Assembly: GCA_003696465.1 (NCBI GenBank)
Contig: RFHG01000413.1
Span: 1-23,184 of the forward strand
Direction of reading: 5' to 3'
DNA from: Gammaproteobacteria bacterium
GTDB lineage: Bacteria > Pseudomonadota > Gammaproteobacteria > J044
Length of the DNA: 23,184 bases
This document shows, in pieces, positions 1 through 8,011 of the stretch. Made by a program: the position numbers and the translations under genes. The notes beneath the pieces are model-generated. The model did no database searches. It was not told the origin of the DNA and saw nothing but the letters and a program-made list of their open reading frames with translations. Positions within the stretch are counted from its first letter, which is position 1. The number at the start of each line of letters is the position of its first letter.

Positions 1-99
1 CAGGACCATGCCCGGGGTGAGCAGGCCGGCGCTCATGGCCACACCGGCTGCACCGGCCGCCATGGAGCCCTTCAGAAACAGTCTGCGCTTGGTATTCAT
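1..99 (-). CDS. soxY: SoxY-like Tat-exported sulfur carrier, N-terminus only
   Basis: Only the first 33 codons are present; the gene runs off the left edge. The peptide begins MNTKRRLFLKG, a twin-arginine (Tat) motif, followed by an Ala/Gly-rich hydrophobic stretch and GLLTPGMVL. This order, RRxFLKG then a hydrophobic core then GLLxPxxVL, is what I recall at the N-terminus of SoxY, the periplasmic protein that carries thiosulfate-derived sulfur on a C-terminal cysteine during Sox oxidation. The diagnostic GGCG-type C-terminus lies outside the window, so another Tat substrate is possible. A GGAG ribosome site sits about 8 nt before the ATG. A sigma-54-type promoter and activator sites lie directly upstream, after a two-component system in the same orientation. 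Confidence 0.6.
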   Translation of the reverse strand, partial: MNTKRRLFLKGSMAAGAAGVAMSAGLLTPGMVL

Positions 100-145
100 G
101 GACTCGCTCCGAATTGGGTATTGTGGCAATTGCCGCGAGTACATT

Positions 146-160
146 GCAGGAGGCGTGCCA
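146..160 (-). promoter_or_regulatory. sigma-54 (-24/-12) promoter of the soxY-like gene
   Basis: Read on the minus strand, the sequence is TGGCACGCCTCCTGC. The invariant GG and GC are separated by exactly 10 nt, and seven of the first seven -24 bases match TGGCACG. The -12 element is CTGC instead of TTGC. With C at -12, transcription would start near 134, giving a leader of about 35 nt before the ATG at 99. Confidence 0.75.
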
Positions 161-178
161 ATTTCGCATGCCTTGAAA

Positions 179-191
179 AATCAATGGGTTG
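179..191 (+). promoter_or_regulatory. IHF binding site
   Basis: AATCAATGGGTTG matches the IHF consensus WATCAANNNNTTR at every specified base. It sits between the sigma-54 promoter and the upstream palindromes, centred near -51 from the predicted start. That is where IHF normally bends DNA to bring an NtrC-type activator to sigma-54 RNA polymerase. A local A-tract lies just beside it. Confidence 0.6.
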
Positions 192-215
192 TCTGTTCAA
201 CCAGCAAATCGGGCC

Positions 216-239
216 CGTTGCAAATTGCAATTTGCAACG
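216..239. promoter_or_regulatory. 24-bp perfect palindrome, candidate activator site (UAS)
   Basis: A perfect 24-bp inverted repeat with half-site CGTTGCAAATTG. It contains two overlapping copies of TTGC-N5-GCAA, at 218-230 and 225-237. Its centre is about 93 bp upstream of the predicted sigma-54 start, the usual range for an enhancer-binding protein. The adjacent Fis-type response regulator is the likely ligand, by inference. Confidence 0.65.
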
Positions 240-247
240 ATCGTGGA

Positions 248-260
248 TTGCGTAATGCAA
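248..260. promoter_or_regulatory. second TTGC-N5-GCAA activator half-palindrome
   Basis: TTGCGTAATGCAA repeats the TTGC-N5-GCAA pattern found twice inside the palindrome at 216-239. Its centre is about 120 bp upstream of the predicted start. Two spaced sites are typical for cooperative binding by NtrC-family dimers. The site starts just past the stop codon of the response regulator gene. Confidence 0.5.
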
Positions 261-264
261 CGGA

Positions 265-1631
<1,367 letters not shown>

Positions 1632-1635
<4 letters not shown>

Positions 1636-3596
1636 GTTGGTCTGTCGGGCGGCTCGATGGGCAGGCGGATGACCACGGTGGCACCGCCATAGGCATTATT
1701 ATGCACGCTGATGCTGCCGCCGTGCTGCTCGATGATGCCGAGGCTGATGGACAGGCCCAGTCCGCTGCCCTCGCCCACCTCCTTGGTGGTGAAGAAGGGG
1801 TCGAACATGCGCTCCATGACCTCGTCCGGGATGCCCGTGCCCTCGTCGCAGACGCTGATCTGTACCTGCCCGTCGGGCAGGCGGTGGGTCTCGACCACTA
1901 CCTCGTCACCGGACTCGCTGGCGTGGATGGCATTGATCAGGATGTTGATGAGCACCTGCTGCAGCTGGGTGGGGTCTCCCTGGACCGAGAGACGAGGATC
2001 GACCAGTGTACTCAGATGCACGCCCTGGTCACTGGCCGTCTGCTGGACCAGTGCCAGGCTTTCGTCGATCAGGTGCGGCAGGTCGATGGACTGGTAGTGC
2101 GGCGGGCGCTGGCGGGCAAAGTCCAGCACCCCGCGCACGATGCGAGTGGCGCGGTCGGTTTCCTCTTCCACCGCCTCCAGGTCGGCCAGCAGTTCGGGAT
2201 GCTCCCTGAGCTCGCGCCGCATCAGGCTGAGCAGGCCCTTGATGTTGTTGAGCGGATTGTTCAGCTCGTGGCCGACGCCGGCCGCGAGCTCTCCCAGCGA
2301 GGCCAGCTTGGCCGACTGCAGCAGCATGCGTTCGGCCTGGTCGCGCTTCTGTTCCGCCTCGCGCGTGGTGCGGGCCATGTCCTCGAAGGCCACCTGCAGG
2401 TCGCGCAGCTCGCGGATGCGCACCGGCCGCATCGGTTTGAGCGGCTCGCCACGGGCAAAGGCACGCAGGTTGGCCGTGAGTTCCACAATGGGGTTGCCCA
2501 GCCGGCGGGCGCCCAGGTTGGCCAGCAGCAGGCCCAGCACCAGGGCGGTGGCGGCAAACAGCAGGATGGCCATGCGGATGCGGCGGAAGGGCGCAATGAT
2601 CTCGGCCTGCGGCACCTGCATCACCAGAATCCAGCTGATCAGCTGGTCGGGATAGGGCAGGAACTCGGTGTAGTAGTAGCGCCATTCCCCGGCGGGGTCG
2701 GTCATCGCTCCGTTGCTCTCCTCCAGCACCTTCTGGTACAGGGCCGGACTCAGCTCGCGCAGGCTGCGCTCGGTCTGGTGTGCGGTGCTGAAGTTGAGGT
2801 TGCTGCCCTCGTCGTAGAGCAGCATGCCATCGCGCTCGGGCAGGTCCGGGTTGATCTCGGCCACCAGCAGGCGAGTATGATAGAAGCGGGGAGACAGTTC
2901 CAGGATGCGGTCGATCTGCACCCCGCTGGAATTGACCATGAGATAGCCGACCACCTCGCCAAACGCGTTCTGCAGGGGGACGATGGCATCCAGCATCGGT
3001 GCCTGGCCGGCAAAACCGTAGTCGTTGCGCGAGGGCGGCAGCAGCACGTAGGAGACCTTGCCCGGCGGGAGATCGCGGATCTCGCCGCTGAAGAAGTCAT
3101 CCACCGCCTCGGACTCGGCATAACGATAGGGCTTGATACCGGAGACGTCTTCCGACATGCGACTGCCGAAACGCACCTTGATCAGCGTGTTGGCATCGCG
3201 GTCGAGCACCCGGATGGTGCCCACATCGAGAAACACGGCCTGGAATTCCTCGAGAAATCCGGTCAGGGCCTCGCGCTGGCGGCGCAGTGTGTCGAGACGG
3301 CTGGTGTCGCCATCCTCGACCGCGCCCAGCACCTCGACGAAGCGACGCAGGGCCGGCGAGACCGCCAGGGCCTCGATGACATCGCGTTCGAAGGTGAGGC
3401 GCCGCTCCAGCTCGGAGACCAGGTAGTCGAGGCCGGACTGCATCTGCCGATCCACCTGGTGGATGTGCTGGCGCTCGCTCCAGGCCGTCACTACCAGCAC
3501 CAGCAGGGTCAGTGGCACCACGGTGGCGGCAAAGACCCACAGGAAAATGCTGCTGCGAATGCCCGGTCGCCAGTGCTTGTTGTGCCCAGCCTTCAT
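1632..3596 (-). CDS. membrane sensor histidine kinase partnered with the NtrC-type regulator
   Basis: A 654-residue kinase counted from the ATG at 3596; an in-frame ATG at 3623 would add 9 basic residues. TM1 is at about 17-38 and TM2 at about 341-361. Between them lies a periplasmic region of about 300 residues, the size of a double-Cache sensor, though I infer that fold only from size and position. A HAMP-like segment (about 362-415) and coiled coil follow. The H-box GELAAGVGHELNNPLNNIKG puts the phospho-acceptor at H443. The ATP-binding domain has N551/N555 in the N-box, DEGTGIP (584-590), the F-box DPFFTTK and GSGLGL (610-615). No cytoplasmic PAS is apparent, so the signal is probably read in the periplasm. 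Thiosulfate or another reduced sulfur compound is a guess from the adjacent soxY-like gene. Confidence 0.9.
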
Positions 3597-3602
3597 GGCG
3601 CC

Positions 3603-3630
3603 ACTATGCCAGCGCCATCGCATGCGTCAA
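3603..3630 (-). promoter_or_regulatory. candidate promoter of the kinase-regulator operon
   Basis: On the minus strand TTGACG (3630-3625) is followed after 16 bp by CATAGT (3608-3603). This would start transcription at about the kinase ATG at 3596, giving a leaderless or near-leaderless message. No ribosome site is visible upstream of either candidate ATG. The match is moderate. Confidence 0.35.
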
Positions 3631-3664
3631 GCACGGCGCGCTGCCGTACGGGCGGCCTTTCGGC

Positions 3665-3670
3665 TATACT
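3665..3670 (+). promoter_or_regulatory. -10 element for lptM-lysA
   Basis: TATACT lies about 30 bp before the lptM start. The hexamer 17 bp upstream (TGCCGT) is a poor -35. The region is divergent from the kinase promoter and only about 100 bp long, so a promoter is expected here, but the -35 is weak. Confidence 0.4.
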
Positions 3671-3699
3671 GCGCTGTTTCCAATGCCCGGCTCCCGAAC

Positions 3700-3813
3700 A
3701 TGATGCGCATCCTCGCCGTTCTGCTGCTCCTGCTGTCGTTGTCCGGCTGCGGTCAGAAGGGGCCGCTGTATCTGCCCGACGAGGCACCGGCCACTGCCAC
3801 CGAGGCCCGCTGA
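3700..3813 (+). CDS. lptM: LptM (YifL) small lipoprotein
   Basis: A 37-residue lipoprotein precursor starting MMRILAV; an ATG one codon later is equally possible. A Leu-rich signal core is followed by lipobox LSGC with C17 as the lipidated residue, then GQKGPLYLPDE. CGQKGPLYLP is the conserved signature of this family, whose members help the LPS translocon LptD/LptE mature in the outer membrane. It lies directly before lysA, its usual neighbour in gammaproteobacteria, with a single base between its stop and the lysA ATG. The size is normal for the family. A clear ribosome site is not visible. Confidence 0.88.
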   Translation: MMRILAVLLLLLSLSGCGQKGPLYLPDEAPATATEAR

Positions 3814-3814
3814 G

Positions 3815-5074
3815 ATGGACCATTTCGAATACCGCGACGGCATCCTGCATGCCGAATCCGTGCCCCTGACCGAAATCGCCAGGCGTCATGGCACGCCTGC
3901 CTATGTCTATTCCCGCGCCACCATCGAGCGCCACTGGCATGCCTTCGACTCGGCCCTGGGTGATCACCCGCACCTGATCTGCTACGCGGTCAAGGCCAAC
4001 AGCAACCTTGCCGTACTCAATCTGCTGGCGCGGCTGGGTTCGGGCTTCGACATCGTCTCGGTGGGCGAGCTGGAGCGGGTGCTGGCTGCCGGTGGCCGGG
4101 CCGACCGGGTAGTGTTCTCGGGCGTGGGCAAGCGCACCGACGAAATCCGTCGCGCGCTCGAGGCGGGCATTCGCTGTTTCAATGTCGAGTCGCTACCCGA
4201 GCTCGAGCGCATCGATGCCATTGCCGGCGAGCTGGATACCCGTGCACCGGTTTCCATCCGGGTCAATCCCGATGTCGATGCGCGCACGCACCCCTATATC
4301 TCCACCGGCCTCAAGGAAAACAAGTTCGGCATCGACATTGCCCAGGCGCCCGAGGTCTATCGCCTGGCCGCACGCCTGCCGCATGTCGAGGTGGTGGGCG
4401 TGGACTGCCACATCGGCTCCCAGCTCACCGAGCTTGCGCCCTTCATCGACGCCCTCCAGAGGGTGCTGACACTGGTGCGTGCGCTGGAGGTGGAAGGTAT
4501 TGCCATCCGTCATCTCGACCTTGGCGGCGGGCTGGGCATCCGCTATCACGACGAGACGCCCCCGGAGCCGGCCGACTATGCACAGGCCATCTTCGAGGTG
4601 CTGCGCGACACCCCCTACGAGATCCTCATGGAGCCGGGTCGCGCCATCATGGGCAATGCCGGCGTGCTGCTGATGCGTGTCGAATACCTCAAGCCCACGG
4701 CACACCGCAATTTCGCCATCGTCGATGCAGCGATGAACGACAACATGCGTCCGGCGCTCTACGGGGCCTGGCAGGAGATCGTGCGCGTGGAGCAGGAGAC
4801 CGATGCCGCGGCCCGCATCTGGGACATCGTCGGCCCGGTGTGCGAGACCGGCGATTTTCTCGGCAAGGAGCGGACCCTGGCACTGGAGCCCGGAGACCTG
4901 CTGGCCATGCGCTCGGCCGGTGCCTACGGCTTCGTCATGAGCTCCAACTACAACAGCCGTCCGCGTCCGCCCGAGATCCTGGTCGACGGCGACCAGGCCT
5001 TCGTCGCCCGCGAGCGCGAGACGCTGGACGATCTCATGCGCGGCGAACACTGCCTGCCGGAAAGCGGGACTTGA
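3815..5074 (+). CDS. lysA: diaminopimelate decarboxylase
   Basis: A 419-residue PLP enzyme that decarboxylates meso-diaminopimelate to L-lysine, the last step of lysine synthesis in the cytoplasm. PLP lysine K60 is in YAVKANSN, H199 in DCHIGSQ, the phosphate-binding glycines in LGGGLG (236-241), EPGR at 273-276, and the active-site cysteine C343 in CETGDFLGK. Length and ends fit full-length LysA. A GAGG ribosome site lies inside the end of lptM, so the two are cotranscribed. The usual next gene, dapF, is absent; a metallophosphoesterase follows instead. Confidence 0.96.
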   Translation: MDHFEYRDGILHAESVPLTEIARRHGTPAYVYSRATIERHWHAFDSALGDHPHLICYAVKANSNLAVLNLLARLGSGFDIVSVGELERVLAAGGRADRVVFSGVGKRTDEIRRALEAGIRCFNVESLPELERIDAIAGELDTRAPVSIRVNPDVDARTHPYISTGLKENKFGIDIAQAPEVYRLAARLPHVEVVGVDCHIGSQLTELAPFIDALQRVLTLVRALEVEGIAIRHLDLGGGLGIRYHDETPPEPADYAQAIFEVLRDTPYEILMEPGRAIMGNAGVLLMRVEYLKPTAHRNFAIVDAAMNDNMRPALYGAWQEIVRVEQETDAAARIWDIVGPVCETGDFLGKERTLALEPGDLLAMRSAGAYGFVMSSNYNSRPRPPEILVDGDQAFVARERETLDDLMRGEHCLPESGT

Positions 5075-5098
5075 CCGGCCGGACGTTACGACTATTCT
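5071..5098 (+). promoter_or_regulatory. candidate promoter of the metallophosphoesterase gene
   Basis: TTGACC overlaps the lysA stop codon and is followed after 16 bp by TATTCT (5093-5098). The -35 matches 5 of 6 bases and the -10 matches 4 of 6. Transcription from about 5105 would produce a leader of about 105 nt containing the entire hairpin at 5115-5204. Confidence 0.4.
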
Positions 5099-5114
5099 TG
5101 CAAGCATGATCGCT

Positions 5115-5204
5115 TTCCTCCGCAACGAACGAATATCCGGCTGAGCCTCCCGGCCCGTACCGGGCCGCTGCCCCTTTCGTTCGTTGAATCTGTATCCGGA
5201 GGAA
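5115..5204 (+). promoter_or_regulatory. leader hairpin that masks the ribosome binding site
   Basis: Two paired segments are in register. TTCCTCCG (5115-5122) is the exact complement of CGGAGGAA (5197-5204), the ribosome site of the next gene. CAACGAACGAA (5123-5133) is the exact complement of TTCGTTCGTTG (5176-5186). A 10-nt bulge (5187-5196) separates the 3' arms. A GC-rich 7-bp hairpin, CGGCCCG/CGGGCCG (5151-5167), caps the structure. The result is 19 perfect base pairs ending on the Shine-Dalgarno sequence, as in a translational switch or RNA thermometer. A trigger is not apparent. Without a T-run it is a poor terminator. Confidence 0.55.
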
Positions 5205-5209
5205 CAGCC

Positions 5210-5905
5210 ATGTCTGTCGATGCTTCCCTGCCCGTGGCCTTCATGGGCGACCCCCACGGCGACTTCAGTGCCGCCCGAAACCTGCCCCCTGTCCATGCCA
5301 TCGAGGCACTGATCGTGGCTGGTGATCTTCACGTTCCTGCCCCGCTGGATGAACTGGCCAGCGAGATCCGGCCAGAGCTGTGGTGGATTCCCGGCAATCA
5401 CGACTACGACCAGGACGGGTATCACGACCGCCTGTTCGCCTCGCCGTTGGCCACGCGCAACCTGCACGGACGGGTGGTCGAGATTGCCGGCCTGCGCGTG
5501 GCCGGCCTTGGCGGGGTCTTTGTCGGCCGGGTCTGGAATCCGCGCGAGGCCCCCGAGCCGAGATATCTCACGCGGTCGGCGTATCTTGCGGATCTTCCAC
5601 GGCGCGACCGCTGGCGCGACGGACTGCCACGCAGGATCCGCAAGGCCATCTGGTACGAGGATGTGGCCCGCCTGGCGCGCATGCAGGCCGATGTGCTGGT
5701 CTGTCACGAGGCGCCGTCCTGCCACAAGTACGGATTTGCCGAGATCGACGCCCTGGCCGAGGCCATGGGCGTGCGCCTGGTGGTGCACGGCCATCACCAC
5801 ACCCACTATACGGGCAGCATTTGCGGCGGGCGAATCGCGGTGCTGGGTCTGGCAAAGGGCGAGATCTGCCGTGCCGATGGCACCCGTCTGGCGGGCCCGG
5901 ACTGA
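5210..5905 (+). CDS. calcineurin-like metallophosphoesterase
   Basis: A 231-residue soluble protein with the full metal-binding set of the calcineurin-like superfamily: D14 and H16 in GDPHGD, D39 in AGDLH, N63-H64-D65 in PGNHDYD, H166 in VCHEAPSC, and the GHxH motif at 194-197. A dinuclear-metal phosphatase, phosphodiesterase or nuclease is expected, but the substrate cannot be told. There is no signal peptide. The start is fixed by GGAGGA (5198-5203) before the ATG. That ribosome site is held in the upstream hairpin, implying translational control. It occupies the position normally taken by dapF after lysA, with its own candidate promoter. Confidence 0.85.
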   Translation: MSVDASLPVAFMGDPHGDFSAARNLPPVHAIEALIVAGDLHVPAPLDELASEIRPELWWIPGNHDYDQDGYHDRLFASPLATRNLHGRVVEIAGLRVAGLGGVFVGRVWNPREAPEPRYLTRSAYLADLPRRDRWRDGLPRRIRKAIWYEDVARLARMQADVLVCHEAPSCHKYGFAEIDALAEAMGVRLVVHGHHHTHYTGSICGGRIAVLGLAKGEICRADGTRLAGPD

Positions 5906-5930
5906 ACCGCGATACTGGACTTTGGGTCTA

Positions 5931-5958
5931 ATGACAGCGGCTGCAGTGCCGCTATAGT
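5931..5958 (+). promoter_or_regulatory. sigma-70 promoter for the helical protein gene
   Basis: ATGACA (5931-5936) and TATAGT (5953-5958) are separated by 16 bp. The spacer holds an inverted repeat, GCGGC (5937-5941) and GCCGC (5948-5952), which fills it exactly. It could be an operator, or chance in GC-rich DNA. Start would be near 5965. Confidence 0.5.
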
Positions 5959-5987
5959 GAACAGGGAGAGGTGAACAGGAGATCCGC

Positions 5988-6548
5988 ATGACCGATCTGA
6001 TCCTCGAACCCACTGCCGTGGCCGGCTGGCAGCGTCTGGTGCGCGAGGCGGCCCGGGACTGTCGCATCGAGCTGGCCGAAGAGCTCGAGGGCTACCTCGT
6101 GCATACCCTCATCCACCTGACCCGCGAGGCCCGGCTGGGCCGGGGCGCGATTGCCCCGCAGTATCTCGAGGCGCTGCTCGCGGCAGGCCCGCGCGGGGCC
6201 GAGGACCTGCGCAGGGTGGGCGACCAGTGCCTGCTGCTGGCCGGACTCTATCCGCGTCAGGCCAGCCGCCGGCTGGTACGGGTGGGCTATTTCGTCGACA
6301 TGGGCCGCTCCGCCTATGCCCGCCTGTACGAACTGCTGGAGCGGGCCAATGCGCAGCTCTACCGCCAGCTCTCCGAGGCCTTCGTCAGCCTGGCCGACGT
6401 GCTGCAGGGGTTGCGCGGGGAGGCGGCGCTGAGCCCGCTCGAGGCCATCGAGTACTGGCAGGATACCGGCAGTCGGGTGCAGGCGCGGCGTCTGGCCGAA
6501 CACTTCGGTCCCGGCTGGACCGCCCCGGGCAGCCGCCGGCCGCAGTAA
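5988..6548 (+). CDS. conserved-looking helical protein of unknown function
   Basis: A 186-residue soluble protein that I do not recognise. It appears almost wholly alpha-helical, with no signal peptide, membrane span or metal or nucleotide motif. Notable stretches are CRIELAEELEGYLVHTLIHL (about 25-44) and VRVGYFVDMGRSAYARLYELL (about 97-117). The last 15 residues are basic and disordered-looking. The coding call rests on a good promoter, a strong AGGAGA ribosome site (5977-5982) and codon use with GC-rich third positions like its neighbours. It stands alone between the metallophosphoesterase and the glycosyltransferase. Confidence 0.75.
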   Translation: MTDLILEPTAVAGWQRLVREAARDCRIELAEELEGYLVHTLIHLTREARLGRGAIAPQYLEALLAAGPRGAEDLRRVGDQCLLLAGLYPRQASRRLVRVGYFVDMGRSAYARLYELLERANAQLYRQLSEAFVSLADVLQGLRGEAALSPLEAIEYWQDTGSRVQARRLAEHFGPGWTAPGSRRPQ

Positions 6549-6576
6549 GGAACGCACGGGCCCTCGGCTTCCGTTC

Positions 6577-6606
6577 ATGACGCCCTGCAGGGGGCTGCGC
6601 TATGAT
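6577..6606 (+). promoter_or_regulatory. candidate promoter of the GT2 gene
   Basis: ATGACG (6577-6582) is followed after 18 bp by TATGAT (6601-6606). The predicted start falls within a few bases of the ATG at 6615, leaving practically no leader. A 10-bp palindrome CCCTGCAGGG (6583-6592) lies in the spacer. Confidence 0.4.
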
Positions 6607-6614
6607 TGTGCGCC

Positions 6615-7604
6615 ATGAGCGATGAGCATACAGCACGCCTGCCCGAGATCTCCGTCGTGGCGCCCATGCACAACGAGGCGCAGAACCTGGACACCTTCTT
6701 CGAGCGGGTAGGGGGAATCCTCGATCAGGCCGGCTGCCGGTGGGAAATCGTGTGCGTCAATGACGGCAGCAGTGACGACACCCTGGCGCGCCTGCTCGAC
6801 TGGCATGCGCGGGACCCACGCATCAAGGTCATCGATCTTTCGCGCAACTTCGGCAAGGAGGTCGCGCTCACGGCCGGACTGGACCATGCCCGTGGTGCCG
6901 CGGTGGTGCCCATCGATGCCGATCTGCAGGACCCCCCGGAGCTGATACCGGAAATGATCGCGCGCTGGCGCGAGGGCTACGACATGGTCTATGCCACGCG
7001 CCGCCTGCGTCATGGCGAGACTGCCTTCAAGCGTGCCACCGCCAACCTGTTCTACCGCCTGCTCGACCGCATCAGCGAGGTGCACATCCCGCGCAACACC
7101 GGCGATTTCCGGCTCATGGACCGGCGGGTGGTAGAGGCCCTGCGGCGCATGCCCGAGCGCACCCGCTTCATGAAGGGGCTGTTTGCCTGGGTAGGCTTTC
7201 GCCAGACCGCGGTGTATTACGACCGCGACCCGCGCCTGGCGGGCGAAACGAGCTGGAACTACTGGCGCCTGTGGGGGCTGGCGGTGGACGGCATCACCTC
7301 GTTTTCCGCCGTGCCGCTCAAGGTGTGGAGCTATGTCGGCCTGTTCCTGTCGCTCAGCGCCCTGCTGTATGCGGCCTTCCTCATCATCCGTGTGTTCGTA
7401 CAGGGCATCGATGTGCCGGGTTATGCCTCGATGATGGTGGTGATCCTGTTCCTTGGCGGCATGCAGCTCATCACCCTGGGTATCCTCGGCGAATACCTGG
7501 CGCGGGTGTTCACCGAGGTCAAGCAGCGTCCGCTGTACCTGATCCGCGAGACACGCGGGCTGGAACAGGACATCCGGCCCCATCGTCCCGATCCGGAGGA
7601 ATGA
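6615..7604 (+). CDS. GT2 polyprenyl-phosphate glycosyltransferase (GtrB/DPM-like)
   Basis: A 329-residue membrane glycosyltransferase. The GT-A domain has PMHNEAQNL, VNDGSSDDT (48-56), SRNFGKE and the DAD metal motif (101-103) in IDADLQDPPELI. Two C-terminal membrane helices (about 236-262 and 270-296) are typical of GtrB/DPM enzymes, which load a sugar onto undecaprenyl phosphate on the cytoplasmic face. The ATG at 6615 is preferred; a TTG at 6606 would add three residues. The nearby GtrA-like flippase and GT-C transferase suggest a lipid-linked sugar donor pathway for a surface glycan. The sugar is not deducible. Its stop overlaps the next start by ATGA. Confidence 0.9.
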   Translation: MSDEHTARLPEISVVAPMHNEAQNLDTFFERVGGILDQAGCRWEIVCVNDGSSDDTLARLLDWHARDPRIKVIDLSRNFGKEVALTAGLDHARGAAVVPIDADLQDPPELIPEMIARWREGYDMVYATRRLRHGETAFKRATANLFYRLLDRISEVHIPRNTGDFRLMDRRVVEALRRMPERTRFMKGLFAWVGFRQTAVYYDRDPRLAGETSWNYWRLWGLAVDGITSFSAVPLKVWSYVGLFLSLSALLYAAFLIIRVFVQGIDVPGYASMMVVILFLGGMQLITLGILGEYLARVFTEVKQRPLYLIRETRGLEQDIRPHRPDPEE

Positions 7605-8011
7605 ACGACCGCCTGTTCGTGTACGGCACCCTGCTGCCGGGCAGCCCCCATCCCCTCGCCCGCAGGCTGGCCGCAGAGAGCGACGACCTGGGTCCGGCGC
7701 AGGTGCCCGGGCTGCTCTACGACCTGGGTGGCTATCCGGGGCTACGCCATCAGCCGGGTACCCCGGCACGGGTGCAGGGCAGGCTGCTGCGCCTGCACGA
7801 CCCGGGCCGCAGCCTGCCCTGGCTGGATGCCTACGAGGGCTGCAGCCCCCGTGATCCCCGTCCGCACGAATATCGCCGTGTTGAGCTACCCGTTCAGACC
7901 GCGCAGGGCGACCGGGTAACGGCCTGGGCATGGCTGTGGCAGGGCCTGCCCCGGGGCCGGCTCATTGCCGGCGGGGACTGGCTGGCTTCGGTGTCTCGGG
8001 GCGAATCCTGA
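7601..8011 (+). CDS. gamma-glutamylcyclotransferase-like (AIG2/YtfP) protein
   Basis: A 136-residue protein starting MNDRLFVYGTLLPG, the substrate-loop signature of the gamma-glutamylcyclotransferase fold. E79 in LDAYEG is at the expected catalytic position, and HEYRRVELPV matches the conserved strand that follows. Members release 5-oxoproline from gamma-glutamyl amines or act on related bonds; the true substrate here is unknown. A GGAGGA ribosome site lies inside the end of the GT2 gene and the reading frames overlap by 4 bp, so the two are translated together. The last 50 bp overlap the 3' end of the convergent GT-C gene. Confidence 0.82.
   Translation: MNDRLFVYGTLLPGSPHPLARRLAAESDDLGPAQVPGLLYDLGGYPGLRHQPGTPARVQGRLLRLHDPGRSLPWLDAYEGCSPRDPRPHEYRRVELPVQTAQGDRVTAWAWLWQGLPRGRLIAGGDWLASVSRGES

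Noticed and set aside
5115..5204. Intrinsic terminator of lysA
   Set aside because: The stem is long but no T-run follows, and the outer pairing falls exactly on the next gene's ribosome site, which fits leader control better.
4193..6067. A 624-codon open frame on the minus strand
   Set aside because: It covers lysA and the metallophosphoesterase in antisense and has no recognisable motif or ribosome site.
5937..6592. Shared operator with CTGCAG core in the spacers of two neighbouring promoters (5937-5952 and 6583-6592)
   Set aside because: Beyond the six central bases the two palindromes differ, and such 6-mers are common by chance in GC-rich DNA.
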